Part shown: positions 45,045 through 55,164 of the stretch, piece after piece
How the letters are laid out: every line of letters begins with the position of its first letter
How positions within the stretch are numbered: position 1 is the first letter of the stretch
Origin: CAYLMM01 sp964384825
GTDB lineage: Bacteria > Krumholzibacteriota > Krumholzibacteriia > LZORAL124-64-63
Direction: 5' to 3'
DNA length: 64,000 bases
Assembly (NCBI GenBank): GCA_964384825.1
Contig: CAYLMM010000008.1
Span: forward strand, 5,262 to 69,261
Position numbers and translations under genes: made by a program
The notes under the pieces: generated by a model
Databases searched by the model: none
Told to the model about the DNA's origin: nothing
The model's input: only the letters and a program-made list of their open reading frames with translations

Positions 45045-46954
45045 GATCGGTCCGCCGGTCTGATGTCGATCAACTGCTGCTGCACCGGATCGACCGCGCC
45101 GCCGTTGCGCGGGCGCCAGGTGTTCGGCGAGATCCGGAACAGGATGTCCCAGGTACGCTCCAGGGGAGACGGGCCGTCGGCCGTGTCGTCGAGATGGGCG
45201 CGCCAGGAATCGCCCTGGCCGAAGCAGATGAAATCGCGGGCCAGGGCGGGCGCGCCGCCGGCCGGAGCGCCTCCGTCGGCCGCGAACTGGAACCGCATGT
45301 GCTGGCCGCCGTTGCCCAGCATCATCGGATGCCGCGAGAGCCTCAGCCCGTCGCAGCGGAACAGGGGCGTGCGGTTGCCCTCGCCGAAAGGTTCGAGCTG
45401 CGACACCTCTTCGGTCAGCAGGGCCACGTCCTCCATGCTCATCCCCGCCAGGTCCAGCGGCATGTCGTAGGTCTGCTCGACCGGAGCCGCCTCGCCGCCC
45501 GCGGCCAGCGCCTGCAGGAAGGCCTCGCGGAAGGCGGGCAGATCGGAGGTGCGCAGGGTCGCGCCGGCGGCCTGGGCGTGCCCGCCGTAGCGCACCAGCA
45601 GCCCGGCGCAGCGGTCGAGGGCCGCCTTGAGATCGACGCCGTCGATGCTGCGGGCCGAGCCGCGCGCCTCGTCCCCCTCCTCGGCGAAGAGGATGGTCGG
45701 GACGTTGAACATCTCGACCAGGCGGGCCGCGCTGATGCCGATCACGCCGCGGTGCCATTCGGGCGCCGAGAGCACCAGTCCGCGGTCGCCGCGCTCGACG
45801 TAGGGCGCGGCCTGGGCCGCGGCTTCGCCCTTGACCTTCGCGTCGGTCTCCTTGCGGCGGTTGTTGGTGTCGTCGGCCTCGCGGGCCAGGGCGCGGGCGC
45901 GGTTCGCGTCGCGGGTCAGCAGCAGATCCAGGGCGGTGCGCACGTTGCCCACCCGGCCGCAGGCGTTCAGCCGCGGCGCCACCTGGTAGGCGACGCTGGT
46001 GGCCGTGGGCGGGAAGCCCCGGTCCAGGCCGGCGACCCCGAACAGGGCGGCCAGGCCGGGACGCCGCAGATCGCGGTCGCCCAGCCGTTGCAGCCCCCGG
46101 GTCACCATGATCCTGTTCTCGCCGGTCAGCGGCATCTGGTCGGCGATCAGCCCGAGCGCGGCGAGGTCGATCACCGACTCGCAGAAATCGGCCGGCATGG
46201 CGCCGGGCGCCAGGACGGCGACGGCCTGGGCGTACTTGAAGGCCACGCCCACGCCGCTGAGGTCCGGGTTCGGATAGCGGTTCCCGATGCGGCAGGGATT
46301 GACCACCGCGACGGCCTCGGCGGGGCGCTCGGAGAACAGATGATGGTCGAGCACGACCACGTCCATCCCCAGCCCGGCGGCGCGGCGGATCTCCTCGCGG
46401 GCGGCCGAGCCCGTGTCGACGGTCAGCAGCAGGGTCACGCCGGCCGCGGCCCACTCGTCGAGCTTGCGCACGGCCACGCCGTAGCCGTCGGCCCGGTCGG
46501 GCACGAAGGTCTCGCACAGATCGACGCCGCGGCCGTCGATCCGCAGCGCCGAGCAGAGTTCGGCCAGCAGGGCGGCGCCGGTCATGCCGTCCACGTCGAA
46601 GTCGCCGTGGATGGCGGTCTTCTCTCCCGCGGCGGCGGCCCTCAACAGGCGCGCGGCGGCGGGCTCCATCTCGTCCAGCAGCAGGGGATCGTGCAGATCG
46701 GCGGTCGAGGGGAAGAAGAAGCGTTCCAGTTCGGCCGGTTCGGTCAGGCCGCGCCGGGCCAGCAGCGAGAGCAGGCGTTCCGAGACGGCGCGCTGAAGCT
46801 CCAGCCCGCGCTGCATCGTCCGGATCACCTCGGGATCCGGCTGCGCGGCCGACGTCCAGACGCGCCCGGTGAACAACCCGGGGCGGATGGCCCTTCCCCG
46901 GTCGCCCTCGGGCTCCGGTTCCGGGGATGCGAAGCCCATCTCCAACTGCAACAC
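45041..46954 (-). CDS. recJ: Single-strand-specific 5'-3' exonuclease RecJ
   Basis: DHH/DHHA1 nuclease of recombination and mismatch repair. About 637 residues. Motif I reads HGDFDVDGMTGAALLAEL (Phe where DYDVDG is usual), then VDTGSAAREEI, VVVLDHHLFSE (DHH) and ALGLIADQMPLTGENR, and DHHA1 WHRGVIGISAARLVE with RYGGHAQAAGATL. An OB-like C-terminus includes QLEPFGEGNRTPLF. The start is GTG 46954, or TTG 46951 immediately after; GGAGG lies 2 or 5 bases upstream respectively, so TTG may be used. First gene of recJ-rel-dtd-maf-mtnA. The gap to rnpB (46955-47058) shows nothing else. Confidence 0.95.
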   Translation of the reverse strand: MLQLEMGFASPEPEPEGDRGRAIRPGLFTGRVWTSAAQPDPEVIRTMQRGLELQRAVSERLLSLLARRGLTEPAELERFFFPSTADLHDPLLLDEMEPAAARLLRAAAAGEKTAIHGDFDVDGMTGAALLAELCSALRIDGRGVDLCETFVPDRADGYGVAVRKLDEWAAAGVTLLLTVDTGSAAREEIRRAAGLGMDVVVLDHHLFSERPAEAVAVVNPCRIGNRYPNPDLSGVGVAFKYAQAVAVLAPGAMPADFCESVIDLAALGLIADQMPLTGENRIMVTRGLQRLGDRDLRRPGLAALFGVAGLDRGFPPTATSVAYQVAPRLNACGRVGNVRTALDLLLTRDANRARALAREADDTNNRRKETDAKVKGEAAAQAAPYVERGDRGLVLSAPEWHRGVIGISAARLVEMFNVPTILFAEEGDEARGSARSIDGVDLKAALDRCAGLLVRYGGHAQAAGATLRTSDLPAFREAFLQALAAGGEAAPVEQTYDMPLDLAGMSMEDVALLTEEVSQLEPFGEGNRTPLFRCDGLRLSRHPMMLGNGGQHMRFQFAADGGAPAGGAPALARDFICFGQGDSWRAHLDDTADGPSPLERTWDILFRISPNTWRPRNGGAVDPVQQQLIDIRPADRS

Positions 46955-47058
46955 GACCTCCGTGCGGATTCGATGACCGATACGGGGCCGCCCCCGTCAT
47001 CAGCGGCGGCGCCGGAAATGGCGGGCCGAAGTTGCCGGGGGCGTGAAGCCCGGGGCGT

Positions 47059-47416
47059 GGAAAGCTGGTCGTAAGCCGAGTTCTGTTACCGCCGAAGCGG
47101 CGACGACCATGTATCTGGGACCGCCGTTGCCGACGGCCTCGTGCGACCTACCCGGGAGTCCTGGCGAGGCGGGCCGCCTCTGCTCCCCTATTTGGTCTTG
47201 CTCCAGGTGGGGTTTACCGTGCGACGTCTGTCACCAGACGCCCGGTGAGCTCTTACCTCGCCTTTTCACCCTTACCGCAGCCGAAGCCGAGGCGGTATGT
47301 TTTCTGTGGCACTTTCCGTGGGATCGCTCCCCCTGGCCGTTAGCCAGCACCCTGCCCTGCGGAGCTCGGACTTTCCTCACGTCCCGAGGGACGTGCGGTC
47401 GTCTCCCCAGCTTTCC
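47059..47416 (-). ncRNA. rnpB: RNase P RNA (type A)
   Basis: Catalytic RNA that removes 5' leaders from pre-tRNAs. The ends pair perfectly over 10 bp (GGAAAGCTGG/CCAGCTTTCC), giving P1. On the minus strand the universally conserved GAGGAAAGTCCGAGCTC (CR-I), ACAGAAA, the TAAACCCCACC...GACCAAATAGG block and the 3' ACAGAACTCGGCTTAC (CR-V) occur in the right order. Length about 358 nt, normal for a type A RNA. The promoter at 47423-47451 places +1 at or next to the first base. Apparent reading frames across it are not genes. Confidence 0.97.
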
Positions 47417-47422
47417 AACCCC

Positions 47423-47451
47423 ATGATAGATTGCCGAGGCCGCCTTGTCAT
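47423..47451 (-). promoter_or_regulatory. Promoter of rnpB
   Basis: ATGACA (47446-47451), 17-base spacer, TATCAT (47423-47428) on the minus strand, seven bases before the first base of RNase P RNA. The -35 box touches the rnhA stop codon (47451-47453). Confidence 0.75.
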
Positions 47452-48140
47452 CACTTTCGAGAGCCTTCGGACGGATCGGACAGCAGACCGTCGAGGGCGG
47501 CGTTGGCCAGCCCGTCGGCCACGGTGTTCTTCTCGCGGCGGACGTGGCGGACATCGAAGGAATCCAGATCGTGTGACAACCCGATGATCTGGCGGTAGAA
47601 CGGCATCAGATCCTGGCTCTTGACGCGGTACTGGCCGGTCAGCTGCCTCGCGACCAGTTCGCTGTCCAGGTGCAGGCGAACCTTCCTGACGCCCCAGCCG
47701 GCGGCCAGCTGAAGGGCCCTCAGGACGGCCCTGTACTCCGCCACGTTGTTGGTGGCGCGGCCGATCGCCTCGGCGTGGATGCAGAGACGCGGCCCCTGAT
47801 GCTGGGCGAAGAGCACTCCCACCGACGCCGGGCCCGGATTCCCGCGGCTCGCGCCGTCGGTCCAGATGTCGAGGATCCGGCTGCCCTCGGCGGGCAGGGG
47901 GCTTTCCTCGAGTTCGGCGGCCAGGGGCAGATCGAGCCATTCCTCGTCACCGCTGGGCCGAGCTGCGGCGGGCTCCTTCTCGGCCGGACCGCCCTCGAGC
48001 TCACGCCGCCACTGCCGCAGCCTGCGCCGCAGGTCGCCGGTGGTCAGGCCGCATTCGCGGGCCAGGGAGCGCAGGTTCTCGCTCTTCTCCATCGCGTGCA
48101 GCAGCTCGGTCAGGGATTCCGGTTTGCCGGTGGATGTCAT
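47451..48140 (-). CDS. rnhA: Ribonuclease HI with an N-terminal helical extension
   Basis: Degrades RNA in RNA/DNA hybrids. 229 residues from ATG 48140 (GGAG 6 bases upstream). The RNase H domain occupies residues about 88-215 with active-site residues Asp95 (or Asp91 region) in DIWTDGASRGNPGPASVG, Glu135 in NNVAEYRAVLRAL, Asp159 in LHLDSELVARQL and Asp209 in NTVADGLANAAL. It lacks the E. coli basic-protrusion length, like the short archaeal/Bacillus-type proteins. Residues 10-49 form a helix-turn-helix-like segment (LARECGLTTGDLRRRLRQW) followed by a Pro/Ala/Glu linker. The extension is not a recognised hybrid-binding domain. Located between rnpB and the tRNA terminator. Confidence 0.93.
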   Translation of the reverse strand: MTSTGKPESLTELLHAMEKSENLRSLARECGLTTGDLRRRLRQWRRELEGGPAEKEPAAARPSGDEEWLDLPLAAELEESPLPAEGSRILDIWTDGASRGNPGPASVGVLFAQHQGPRLCIHAEAIGRATNNVAEYRAVLRALQLAAGWGVRKVRLHLDSELVARQLTGQYRVKSQDLMPFYRQIIGLSHDLDSFDVRHVRREKNTVADGLANAALDGLLSDPSEGSRK

Positions 48141-48153
48141 CGCTCGCTCCATG

Positions 48154-48178
48154 AAAAAAAAAGGGTGCCTTGGCACCC
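48154..48178 (-). terminator. Intrinsic terminator of the tRNA operon
   Basis: GGGTGCC AA GGCACCC followed by nine T on the minus strand. It lies about 40 bases after tRNA-Val and immediately upstream of the rnhA ribosome binding site. The 2-base loop probably opens to a larger loop in vivo. Confidence 0.85.
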
Positions 48179-48217
48179 TCCGCTGCAACGGACCCGGATT
48201 CGATGGGATACGGGGGG

Positions 48218-48294
48218 TGGTGGGCGATACTGGACTTGAACCAGTGACCTCTCGCGTGTGAGGCGAGCGCTCTAGCCAGCTGAGCTAATCGCCC
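48218..48294 (-). tRNA. tRNA-Val (anticodon CAC)
   Basis: Acceptor GGGCGAT/ATCGCCC, D-arm TAGCTCAGCTGGCTAGAGC, anticodon stem CTCGC/GCGAG with loop CTCACAC (anticodon CAC, reads GUG), T-arm ACTGG TTCAAGT CCAGT, discriminator A and an encoded CCA (48218-48220). All four arms fold without mismatch. Confidence 0.97.
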
Positions 48295-48315
48295 TCCCGT
48301 ATTCTCGATTTCCCA

Positions 48316-48391
48316 TGGTGGGCCCACCAGGAGTCGAACCTGGGACCAACCGGTTATGAGCCGGTCGCTCTAACCATTGAGCTATGGGCCC
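48316..48391 (-). tRNA. CAU-anticodon tRNA, most likely tRNA-Ile2 (lysidine-modified)
   Basis: Acceptor GGGCCCA/TGGGCCC, D-arm TAGCTCAATGGTTAGAGC, anticodon loop CTCATAA (CAU), T-arm CCAGGTTCGACTCCTGG, encoded CCA. It is not an initiator: the 1-72 pair is G-C and the anticodon stem lacks the three G-C pairs of fMet. Acceptor pairs C4-G69 and C5-G68, and the short D-loop like E. coli tRNA-Ile2, match known TilS determinants. So Ile2 (reading AUA after lysidine modification) is favoured over elongator Met. First of two tRNAs on one transcript. Confidence 0.85.
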
Positions 48392-48407
48392 ACAAGCCGG
48401 AGACCGC

Positions 48408-48436
48408 ACGATATAACGCGTCGGCTTCCAGGTCAA
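48408..48436 (-). promoter_or_regulatory. Promoter of the tRNA-Ile2/tRNA-Val operon
   Basis: TTGACC (48431-48436), 17-base spacer, TATCGT (48408-48413) on the minus strand, about 16 bases upstream of the tRNA 5' end and directly after the rpoD stop. Confidence 0.65.
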
Positions 48437-48439
48437 ATC

Positions 48440-50092
<1,653 letters not shown>

Positions 50093-50199
50093 CTGAATCT
50101 CGCGCTCCTTCAAACCGGAGTCTTACCGACGCCGCCGCGATAATCCCGCAGCGGCGAGCCTCCCGCCGGAATCGGCCCCTCGGCCTCGTCCGGCCCCCG

Positions 50200-52020
50200 T
50201 CAGGCGGAGGATCGTCCGCCATCTTCGCGACGTCCCCTTTCGCGCAGAGCCGCCACGGCCCTCTCCCGTCGTTCGGCCTCCTCCAGCCGGTCCGACAGGC
50301 CGCGAATCTCCTCGGCGTGATCACCTCCCGACATTTCTTCGTGGCCGGCCAGCAGATCGGTCACGAACCGGCGATGCGCATCGTCCCGCTCGTGCCAGCG
50401 GGACTGGATGAAACCGACGGGCGAGATATCTTCACCGGCGGCCCGGGCCTGCTGCCAGACCGCGAGCTCCTCCCGCAGCGTTTCCGCCTCGGGAGTGGAA
50501 AAGGAGCGTTCGCTCCACATCTCGAGCATCAGAGCCGCGGCGACGCCCCGTTCGTCGCGCAGGACGTGGGCGAGCATCTTCTTCTCGAGCAGGCCGCGAT
50601 CCAGTCCGGAAACGTTCCTGCCGGGGCCGGAGTTCCGTCCGGCGGCGCCCGGATCGGGGCTCGCTCCGGCCGCGCCTCGCGCCGACGCTCCCGCGGCGGC
50701 GTCCCGGTCGCGCCGGGCATGCTTGCGCGCCTCGTTCTCGATCTGCTTGTCGACCTCGGCGGCCATCAACCCGCGGCGCAGGTTGAAGATCTCGGCGGCC
50801 TCGTCCAGCAGCAGTTCGCGCCGGATCGGATCCTCGACCATCGCCAGGGCCGACAGGACTCTCTTGACGGCCCGTTCCAAGCCCTCCCTCCCGCGGCCGC
50901 TCTCGTCGGCCAGGGCGCGCAGGAAGGCCAGCCAGCTCGGAGCCTTGCCCAGCAGTTCGCCCATGGCCTCGGCGTCGTGCTCGCGCAGGAAATCGTCCGG
51001 ATCCAACCCCTCGGGCAAACGGGCTATCCGGGGCTCCAGGCCCGCGGCCAGGGCCGTTTCGCCGGCCTTGACGGCGGCCTTGATTCCGGCCTTGTCCCCG
51101 TCGTACAACACGAAGAGGGTCCGGCATCCCCGCCGCAGGATCTCGGATTGCTCCCTGGTGAACGCCGTGCCGCAGGTGGCCACGGTGTTGTTGAATCCGG
51201 CGGCGGCCAGCGCCATCAGATCCAGATACCCCTCGACCAGGATCGCCGTCTTGCGCCGGGCGATCGGGATGCGCGTCGAAGCGAAGCCGTAGAGCAGCTT
51301 TCGCTTGTTGAAATAGTCGCTTTCCGGGGAGTTGAGGTACTTGGGCTCGCCCGAACCGAGAATCCGACCGCCGAATCCGACCACCCTCTGGGCCACATTC
51401 CTGACGGGAAATATAACGCGGTTGCGGAAATAGGCAAAAGGGGCGTCAGAACCGCGGCGCATCAGCAGCCCCGCCCGCAGAGCCAGATCCTCTCCCACGC
51501 CGGCCTTCTTCAGCCCCGCAGCCAGCCAGGCGGTTCCGCCGGGAGCGAAACCGACGTCGAAGCGGCGCAGCAGATCGTCGCTGAACCCGCGGCCCTTCAT
51601 GTACGCGAGACCCTCGCTGCCCGCGGGCGACCACAGGGCGTCGCGATACATCTCGGCCGCGACCTCCTGGGCCCGGAAATGCGCCTGCCGCTCGCCCTCG
51701 GCCTCGTCGTTCTCGGTCAGATAGCGGGCCAGATCGATGTTCAGGGGGCGGGCCAGGATCTCGACCGCCTCGGGGAAGGCCAGGCCCTGCAGCTGCATCA
51801 GGAACGAGATGACGTCGCCGCCCTCGCCGCAGCCGAAGCACTTGTAGATCCCGCGGGCGGGATTGACGTGGAAGCTGGGGGTCTTCTCGCGATGGAAGGG
51901 ACACAGTCCCTTGAAGTTGGCTCCGGCCGGCTTCAGGGAGACATACTGCCGGACCACATCGACGATGTCGGTCTCGTCCTTGATGCGGTTGACGACGTCT
52001 CGGGGCAGAACTGGCGACAT
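50200..52020 (-). CDS. dnaG: DNA primase
   Basis: Makes RNA primers for replication. 606 residues. Zinc-binding domain CPFHREKTPSF and YKCFGCGEGGDVISF (Cys40, His43, Cys61, Cys64). The RNA polymerase domain has Toprim motifs ILVEGYLDLMAL (Glu) and LFVLYDGDKAGIKAA (Asp-x-Asp), with GGRILGSGEPKYLNSPES between. An Ala/Gly/Arg linker (AAAGASARGAAGASPDPGAA) leads to a helical C-terminal helicase-interaction domain ending in a charged tail. ATG 52020 with CGGAGGGG upstream at a slightly long distance. Confidence 0.97.
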   Translation of the reverse strand: MSPVLPRDVVNRIKDETDIVDVVRQYVSLKPAGANFKGLCPFHREKTPSFHVNPARGIYKCFGCGEGGDVISFLMQLQGLAFPEAVEILARPLNIDLARYLTENDEAEGERQAHFRAQEVAAEMYRDALWSPAGSEGLAYMKGRGFSDDLLRRFDVGFAPGGTAWLAAGLKKAGVGEDLALRAGLLMRRGSDAPFAYFRNRVIFPVRNVAQRVVGFGGRILGSGEPKYLNSPESDYFNKRKLLYGFASTRIPIARRKTAILVEGYLDLMALAAAGFNNTVATCGTAFTREQSEILRRGCRTLFVLYDGDKAGIKAAVKAGETALAAGLEPRIARLPEGLDPDDFLREHDAEAMGELLGKAPSWLAFLRALADESGRGREGLERAVKRVLSALAMVEDPIRRELLLDEAAEIFNLRRGLMAAEVDKQIENEARKHARRDRDAAAGASARGAAGASPDPGAAGRNSGPGRNVSGLDRGLLEKKMLAHVLRDERGVAAALMLEMWSERSFSTPEAETLREELAVWQQARAAGEDISPVGFIQSRWHERDDAHRRFVTDLLAGHEEMSGGDHAEEIRGLSDRLEEAERRERAVAALRERGRREDGGRSSA

Positions 52021-52077
52021 CAGCGCGAAGCCCCTCCGGCGGAAAATGATGCTCTGAAAAAGAGGTGGCGATCGACT

Positions 52078-52106
52078 AGGGTACTATCGATTCCGCCTTT
52101 TGTCCA
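52078..52106 (-). promoter_or_regulatory. Candidate promoter of dnaG-rpoD
   Basis: TGGACA (52101-52106), 17-base spacer, TACCCT (52078-52083) on the minus strand in the mutS2-dnaG gap, about 60 bases upstream of dnaG. Confidence 0.4.
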
Positions 52107-52115
52107 CCAACTGGC

Positions 52116-54554
52116 TCAATCGGCCAGACGGACCAGCGTCACCCCGTGGCCGCCCTGGTCCAGGGGAGCCTCCGTGAAATGGACCACGCGGGCGTCCGAA
52201 CGCAGCCTTTCGCGCAGATGGGCCGCCAAACGCCCGGTGCCGACGCCGTGGATGACCCGGATCTCGGACAGGCCCGCGGGAACGGCCCGGTCCAGCAGCA
52301 GATCCAGGGCGTCCCAGGCCTCGTCGCCCCGGAAACCGCGCAGATCGATCTCCTGCAGGGTCGACGGCGGCGGTCCGCCCCAGTTCCAGCCGACCTTCTC
52401 GACCGGCGCGGCGGACCGGTCGGCGCTCCGGGCGGCGGTCCCGCCGGACGCAGAATCGGCGGAACCTTCGGCGCCATCGAGCAGCGTCACGTTCGACCGC
52501 TCCACCGTCAGACGCATGCCCCGCGCATCGGCCACCAGCTTCTCGCCCCGGATCTCGACCACGATCCCGATCACGCCCAGATGCGGGATGCGGACGCGGT
52601 CGCCGATCTCCAGCGGCTTCACGGCGGCCGGCTCGGGCCGCGGCCGGCGGCTCTTCAGCGATTCGCCCATCCTGCGCAGGCTCTCCTTGCCGCGGCGGAT
52701 GCTTTCGCGGTCGGCCCCAGCGCTGCGCAGATCGCGGACGACCTGCTCCATCCGCCGGCGGCCCTCGGCCAGAAGCCCCTCGCCCTCGCGGTCGGCCGCG
52801 GCCAGGCGTTCGCGCCGTTCCTTCTCGATGCCGGCGAGCCGCTTCTCGAGCTCCGACTCCCGGTCGCGCAGCCGCTCGGCCAGCGCGCGCCCCTCGGCCT
52901 CGTGTTCGGCGGCGGCGCGAGCCCGGGCGCCGAGATCGGCCAGCAGGCGCTCGAGCTGGAAACGCTCCTCTCCCAGGCGGGCGCGGGCCCGGTCCAGCAG
53001 CGCGGCGGGAAACGCGAGCCGGCCCGCGATGTCGAAGGCGTGGCTGGCGCCGGGCACCCCCAGCCTGAGGCTGAACAGGGGGCTGAGGGTCTGCTCGTCG
53101 AAGTCCATCGCCGCATTGACCATCAGGGGATGATCGGCGGCCGCGGCCTTCAGCAGCCCGTAATGGGTCGAGGCCAGCACGAGGGCGCCGCGGCCGGCCA
53201 GTTCCTCGAGCACCGAGAAGGCCAGGGCCGTGCCCTCGTCCGGATCGGTGCCGCTGCCGATCTCGTCGCAGAGCACCAGGGTCCGCGGCCCCGCCAGATC
53301 GAGGAACCGGGAAAGGTGGCTCAGATGGGCGGTGAAACTGCTGAGCGACATCTCGATCGACTGCTCGTCCCCCAGATCGACGCAGATGCGGTCGACCAGA
53401 GGCAGGGTCGTGTCTTCGCGCGCGGGAACGTCCCAGCCGCACTGGGCGAGCATGATCAGCACACCCACGCCCTTCAGGGCGACGGACTTGCCGCCGGCGT
53501 TGGGGCCCGAGATCACCAGGGCGCGGCGATCGGCGGGCATCTCCAGATCCAGGGGCGTGACCGCGGCGGGATCCTCCAGGCGGGCCAGCAGCAGCGGATG
53601 GCGGCCGCGGCGCACGCTCAGGGCCGCACCGGGCTCCAGCGCGGGCCGGGCGCCGGCGACCGAACGGCTCCAGAGCATGGCGGCGCGGGTCTCGTCGCAG
53701 AGCAGCATCAGCTCGGCGGCGGCGATCAGGTCGTCCGCCGCGGCCTCCACCATGCGGTTCAGATCCATCAGGATCCGGTCGATCTCGGCGGAGGCCTCGA
53801 GACGCGTCTCGACCAGGTCGTTCTGGATCAGCACCGCCGCGGCCGGCTCCATGTAGATGGTGCCGCCGGAGGACGAGCGGTCGTGCACGATGCCGTCGAT
53901 GCGGCGCCGGGCTCCGGCGCGCAGCGGCAGGCAGAAGCGGTCGCCGCGCAGGGTGACCTCCGGTCCGGTGGTCCAGCCCTTGGTCTTGGCCCGGGCCATC
54001 GCCGCGGAGACCTCCGACCGCACCGACCGCTCCTGCTCGCGTTCGCGGCGGCGCAGGCGCGCCAGCAGAGGCGAGGCGTCGTCGCGCATCCGGCCGTCGC
54101 GGTCGAAGACCCGGGTCACGGCGGCGTGCAGGGCGGCGAAGGGCGGCAGCGCGGCGGCGGCGCCCGACCAGACCGGGCAGGCGTCGGCGCGGGCGCGGCA
54201 GAACCCGGCGAAGCGATCGAGATCGGCGGCGACCTGGGCGATGTGGACCAGGTCCTCGCCCTCCAGACGGAGGGGGCGGCCGCGCTCGAGAAGATCGAGC
54301 AGATCGGAAACCTCGACCACCGGCGGCCAGCGGTCGGCGTCGCCCTCGGCGCGCAGTTCGTCGGCCAGCAGCCGGCGCAGTTCGATGGGAGCGGGATCGG
54401 CGTAGGGGCGCCGTGCGCGGAGAGATTCGGCGGCGCGGCGGCAGCGGGCGTGGCCGGCGACCAGGCCGGTCACCCGCCCCCATTCCAGCAGGTCGCAGGT
54501 GCGCGCATGTACCGCGTCGTCGACCAGGACGTCCTCGCGGTCATGCTTCGCCAT
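52116..54554 (-). CDS. mutS2: Endonuclease MutS2
   Basis: MutS-like ATPase with an Smr nuclease domain that suppresses homologous recombination or rescues collided ribosomes. 812 residues from ATG 54554; a TTG at 54575 (7 codons earlier) is possible. There is no mismatch-recognition domain. A helical core/lever with RFCLPLRAGARRRIDGIVHD is followed by the ATPase: Walker A VISGPNAGGKSVALKGVG, VDLGDEQSIEMSLSSFTAHL, Walker B LVLCDEIGSGTDPDEG and LASTHYGLLK. A charged coiled coil (about residues 480-640) and a KOW-like strand patch (DRVRIPHLGVIGIVVEIRG) come next. The C-terminal Smr domain reads EIDLRGFRGDEAWDALDLLL and VIHGVGTGRLAAHLRE. It lies 25 bases downstream of cvpA. Confidence 0.95.
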   Translation of the reverse strand: MAKHDREDVLVDDAVHARTCDLLEWGRVTGLVAGHARCRRAAESLRARRPYADPAPIELRRLLADELRAEGDADRWPPVVEVSDLLDLLERGRPLRLEGEDLVHIAQVAADLDRFAGFCRARADACPVWSGAAAALPPFAALHAAVTRVFDRDGRMRDDASPLLARLRRREREQERSVRSEVSAAMARAKTKGWTTGPEVTLRGDRFCLPLRAGARRRIDGIVHDRSSSGGTIYMEPAAAVLIQNDLVETRLEASAEIDRILMDLNRMVEAAADDLIAAAELMLLCDETRAAMLWSRSVAGARPALEPGAALSVRRGRHPLLLARLEDPAAVTPLDLEMPADRRALVISGPNAGGKSVALKGVGVLIMLAQCGWDVPAREDTTLPLVDRICVDLGDEQSIEMSLSSFTAHLSHLSRFLDLAGPRTLVLCDEIGSGTDPDEGTALAFSVLEELAGRGALVLASTHYGLLKAAAADHPLMVNAAMDFDEQTLSPLFSLRLGVPGASHAFDIAGRLAFPAALLDRARARLGEERFQLERLLADLGARARAAAEHEAEGRALAERLRDRESELEKRLAGIEKERRERLAAADREGEGLLAEGRRRMEQVVRDLRSAGADRESIRRGKESLRRMGESLKSRRPRPEPAAVKPLEIGDRVRIPHLGVIGIVVEIRGEKLVADARGMRLTVERSNVTLLDGAEGSADSASGGTAARSADRSAAPVEKVGWNWGGPPPSTLQEIDLRGFRGDEAWDALDLLLDRAVPAGLSEIRVIHGVGTGRLAAHLRERLRSDARVVHFTEAPLDQGGHGVTLVRLAD

Positions 54555-54579
54555 CCGTGCCAGCAGATCTTGCAAGCTC

Positions 54580-55152
54580 TCAACCCCGTGAATCGCCGGA
54601 CCCCGGCAGGGAAGCCGTGAGCCGATCACGGGACACGTCCAGAACCTGCTGCAGAACCTCGCGCTCATCGCCGCCCATGCTGCGGAACAGGCGATAGAGC
54701 CGCGGGGCCGCCTCGTAGATCAGGCGGGTCGGAGCGCGGGCGGTGAAATGTTCGTGGACCTTCTCGCCGCCGGGCAGCTGCGTGGCGCCCAGCAGCAGCA
54801 CCGAGCAGAGGACCGCCCCGATCAGCAGCCCGAAGAGCGCGCCGCCGATCCGGTCGATCCAGCCCAGGACCGAGATGCGGACGATCTTGCTGATCAGCCC
54901 GGCGAGCCAGCGCGTCAGCAGCAATCCCGCGAGGAAGAGCACGACCCAGGCGATGATCGCGGCGACCTTCAGCGAGAGGTCGGTGCCGCCGGACAGGGCC
55001 CGGCCCACGGCGGGCGAGACCCCCGAGGCGAGGAAGAAGCTGCCCACCAGCCCCAGGAACTCCAGCAGGCGGCGCACCAGGCCGACCTTCAGTCCCAGGA
55101 TCAGGAACAGGGCCAACAGCGCGACCGAGACTGCGACGAGCAGTTCCATCAT
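54580..55152 (-). CDS. cvpA: CvpA-family inner-membrane protein
   Basis: 190 residues with four hydrophobic helices (AVSVALLALFLILGLKVGLV, VAAIIAWVVLFLAGLLLTRW and IGGALFGLLIGAVLCSVLLL among them), the Gly-rich CvpA fold and an amphipathic C-terminus. In other bacteria the family is tied to colicin V export, purF regulation and envelope stress, but its biochemical role is not settled. Two adjacent ATGs at 55152 and 55149 are possible starts; GGAGGG precedes them. Directly upstream of mutS2, a common pairing. Confidence 0.88.
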   Translation of the reverse strand: MMELLVAVSVALLALFLILGLKVGLVRRLLEFLGLVGSFFLASGVSPAVGRALSGGTDLSLKVAAIIAWVVLFLAGLLLTRWLAGLISKIVRISVLGWIDRIGGALFGLLIGAVLCSVLLLGATQLPGGEKVHEHFTARAPTRLIYEAAPRLYRLFRSMGGDEREVLQQVLDVSRDRLTASLPGSGDSRG

Positions 55153-55164
55153 CCCTCCATAGGA

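Noticed and set aside
47043..47554. Short reading frames across the RNase P region
   Set aside because: The segment is clearly RNase P RNA with its conserved regions and a perfect P1 stem.
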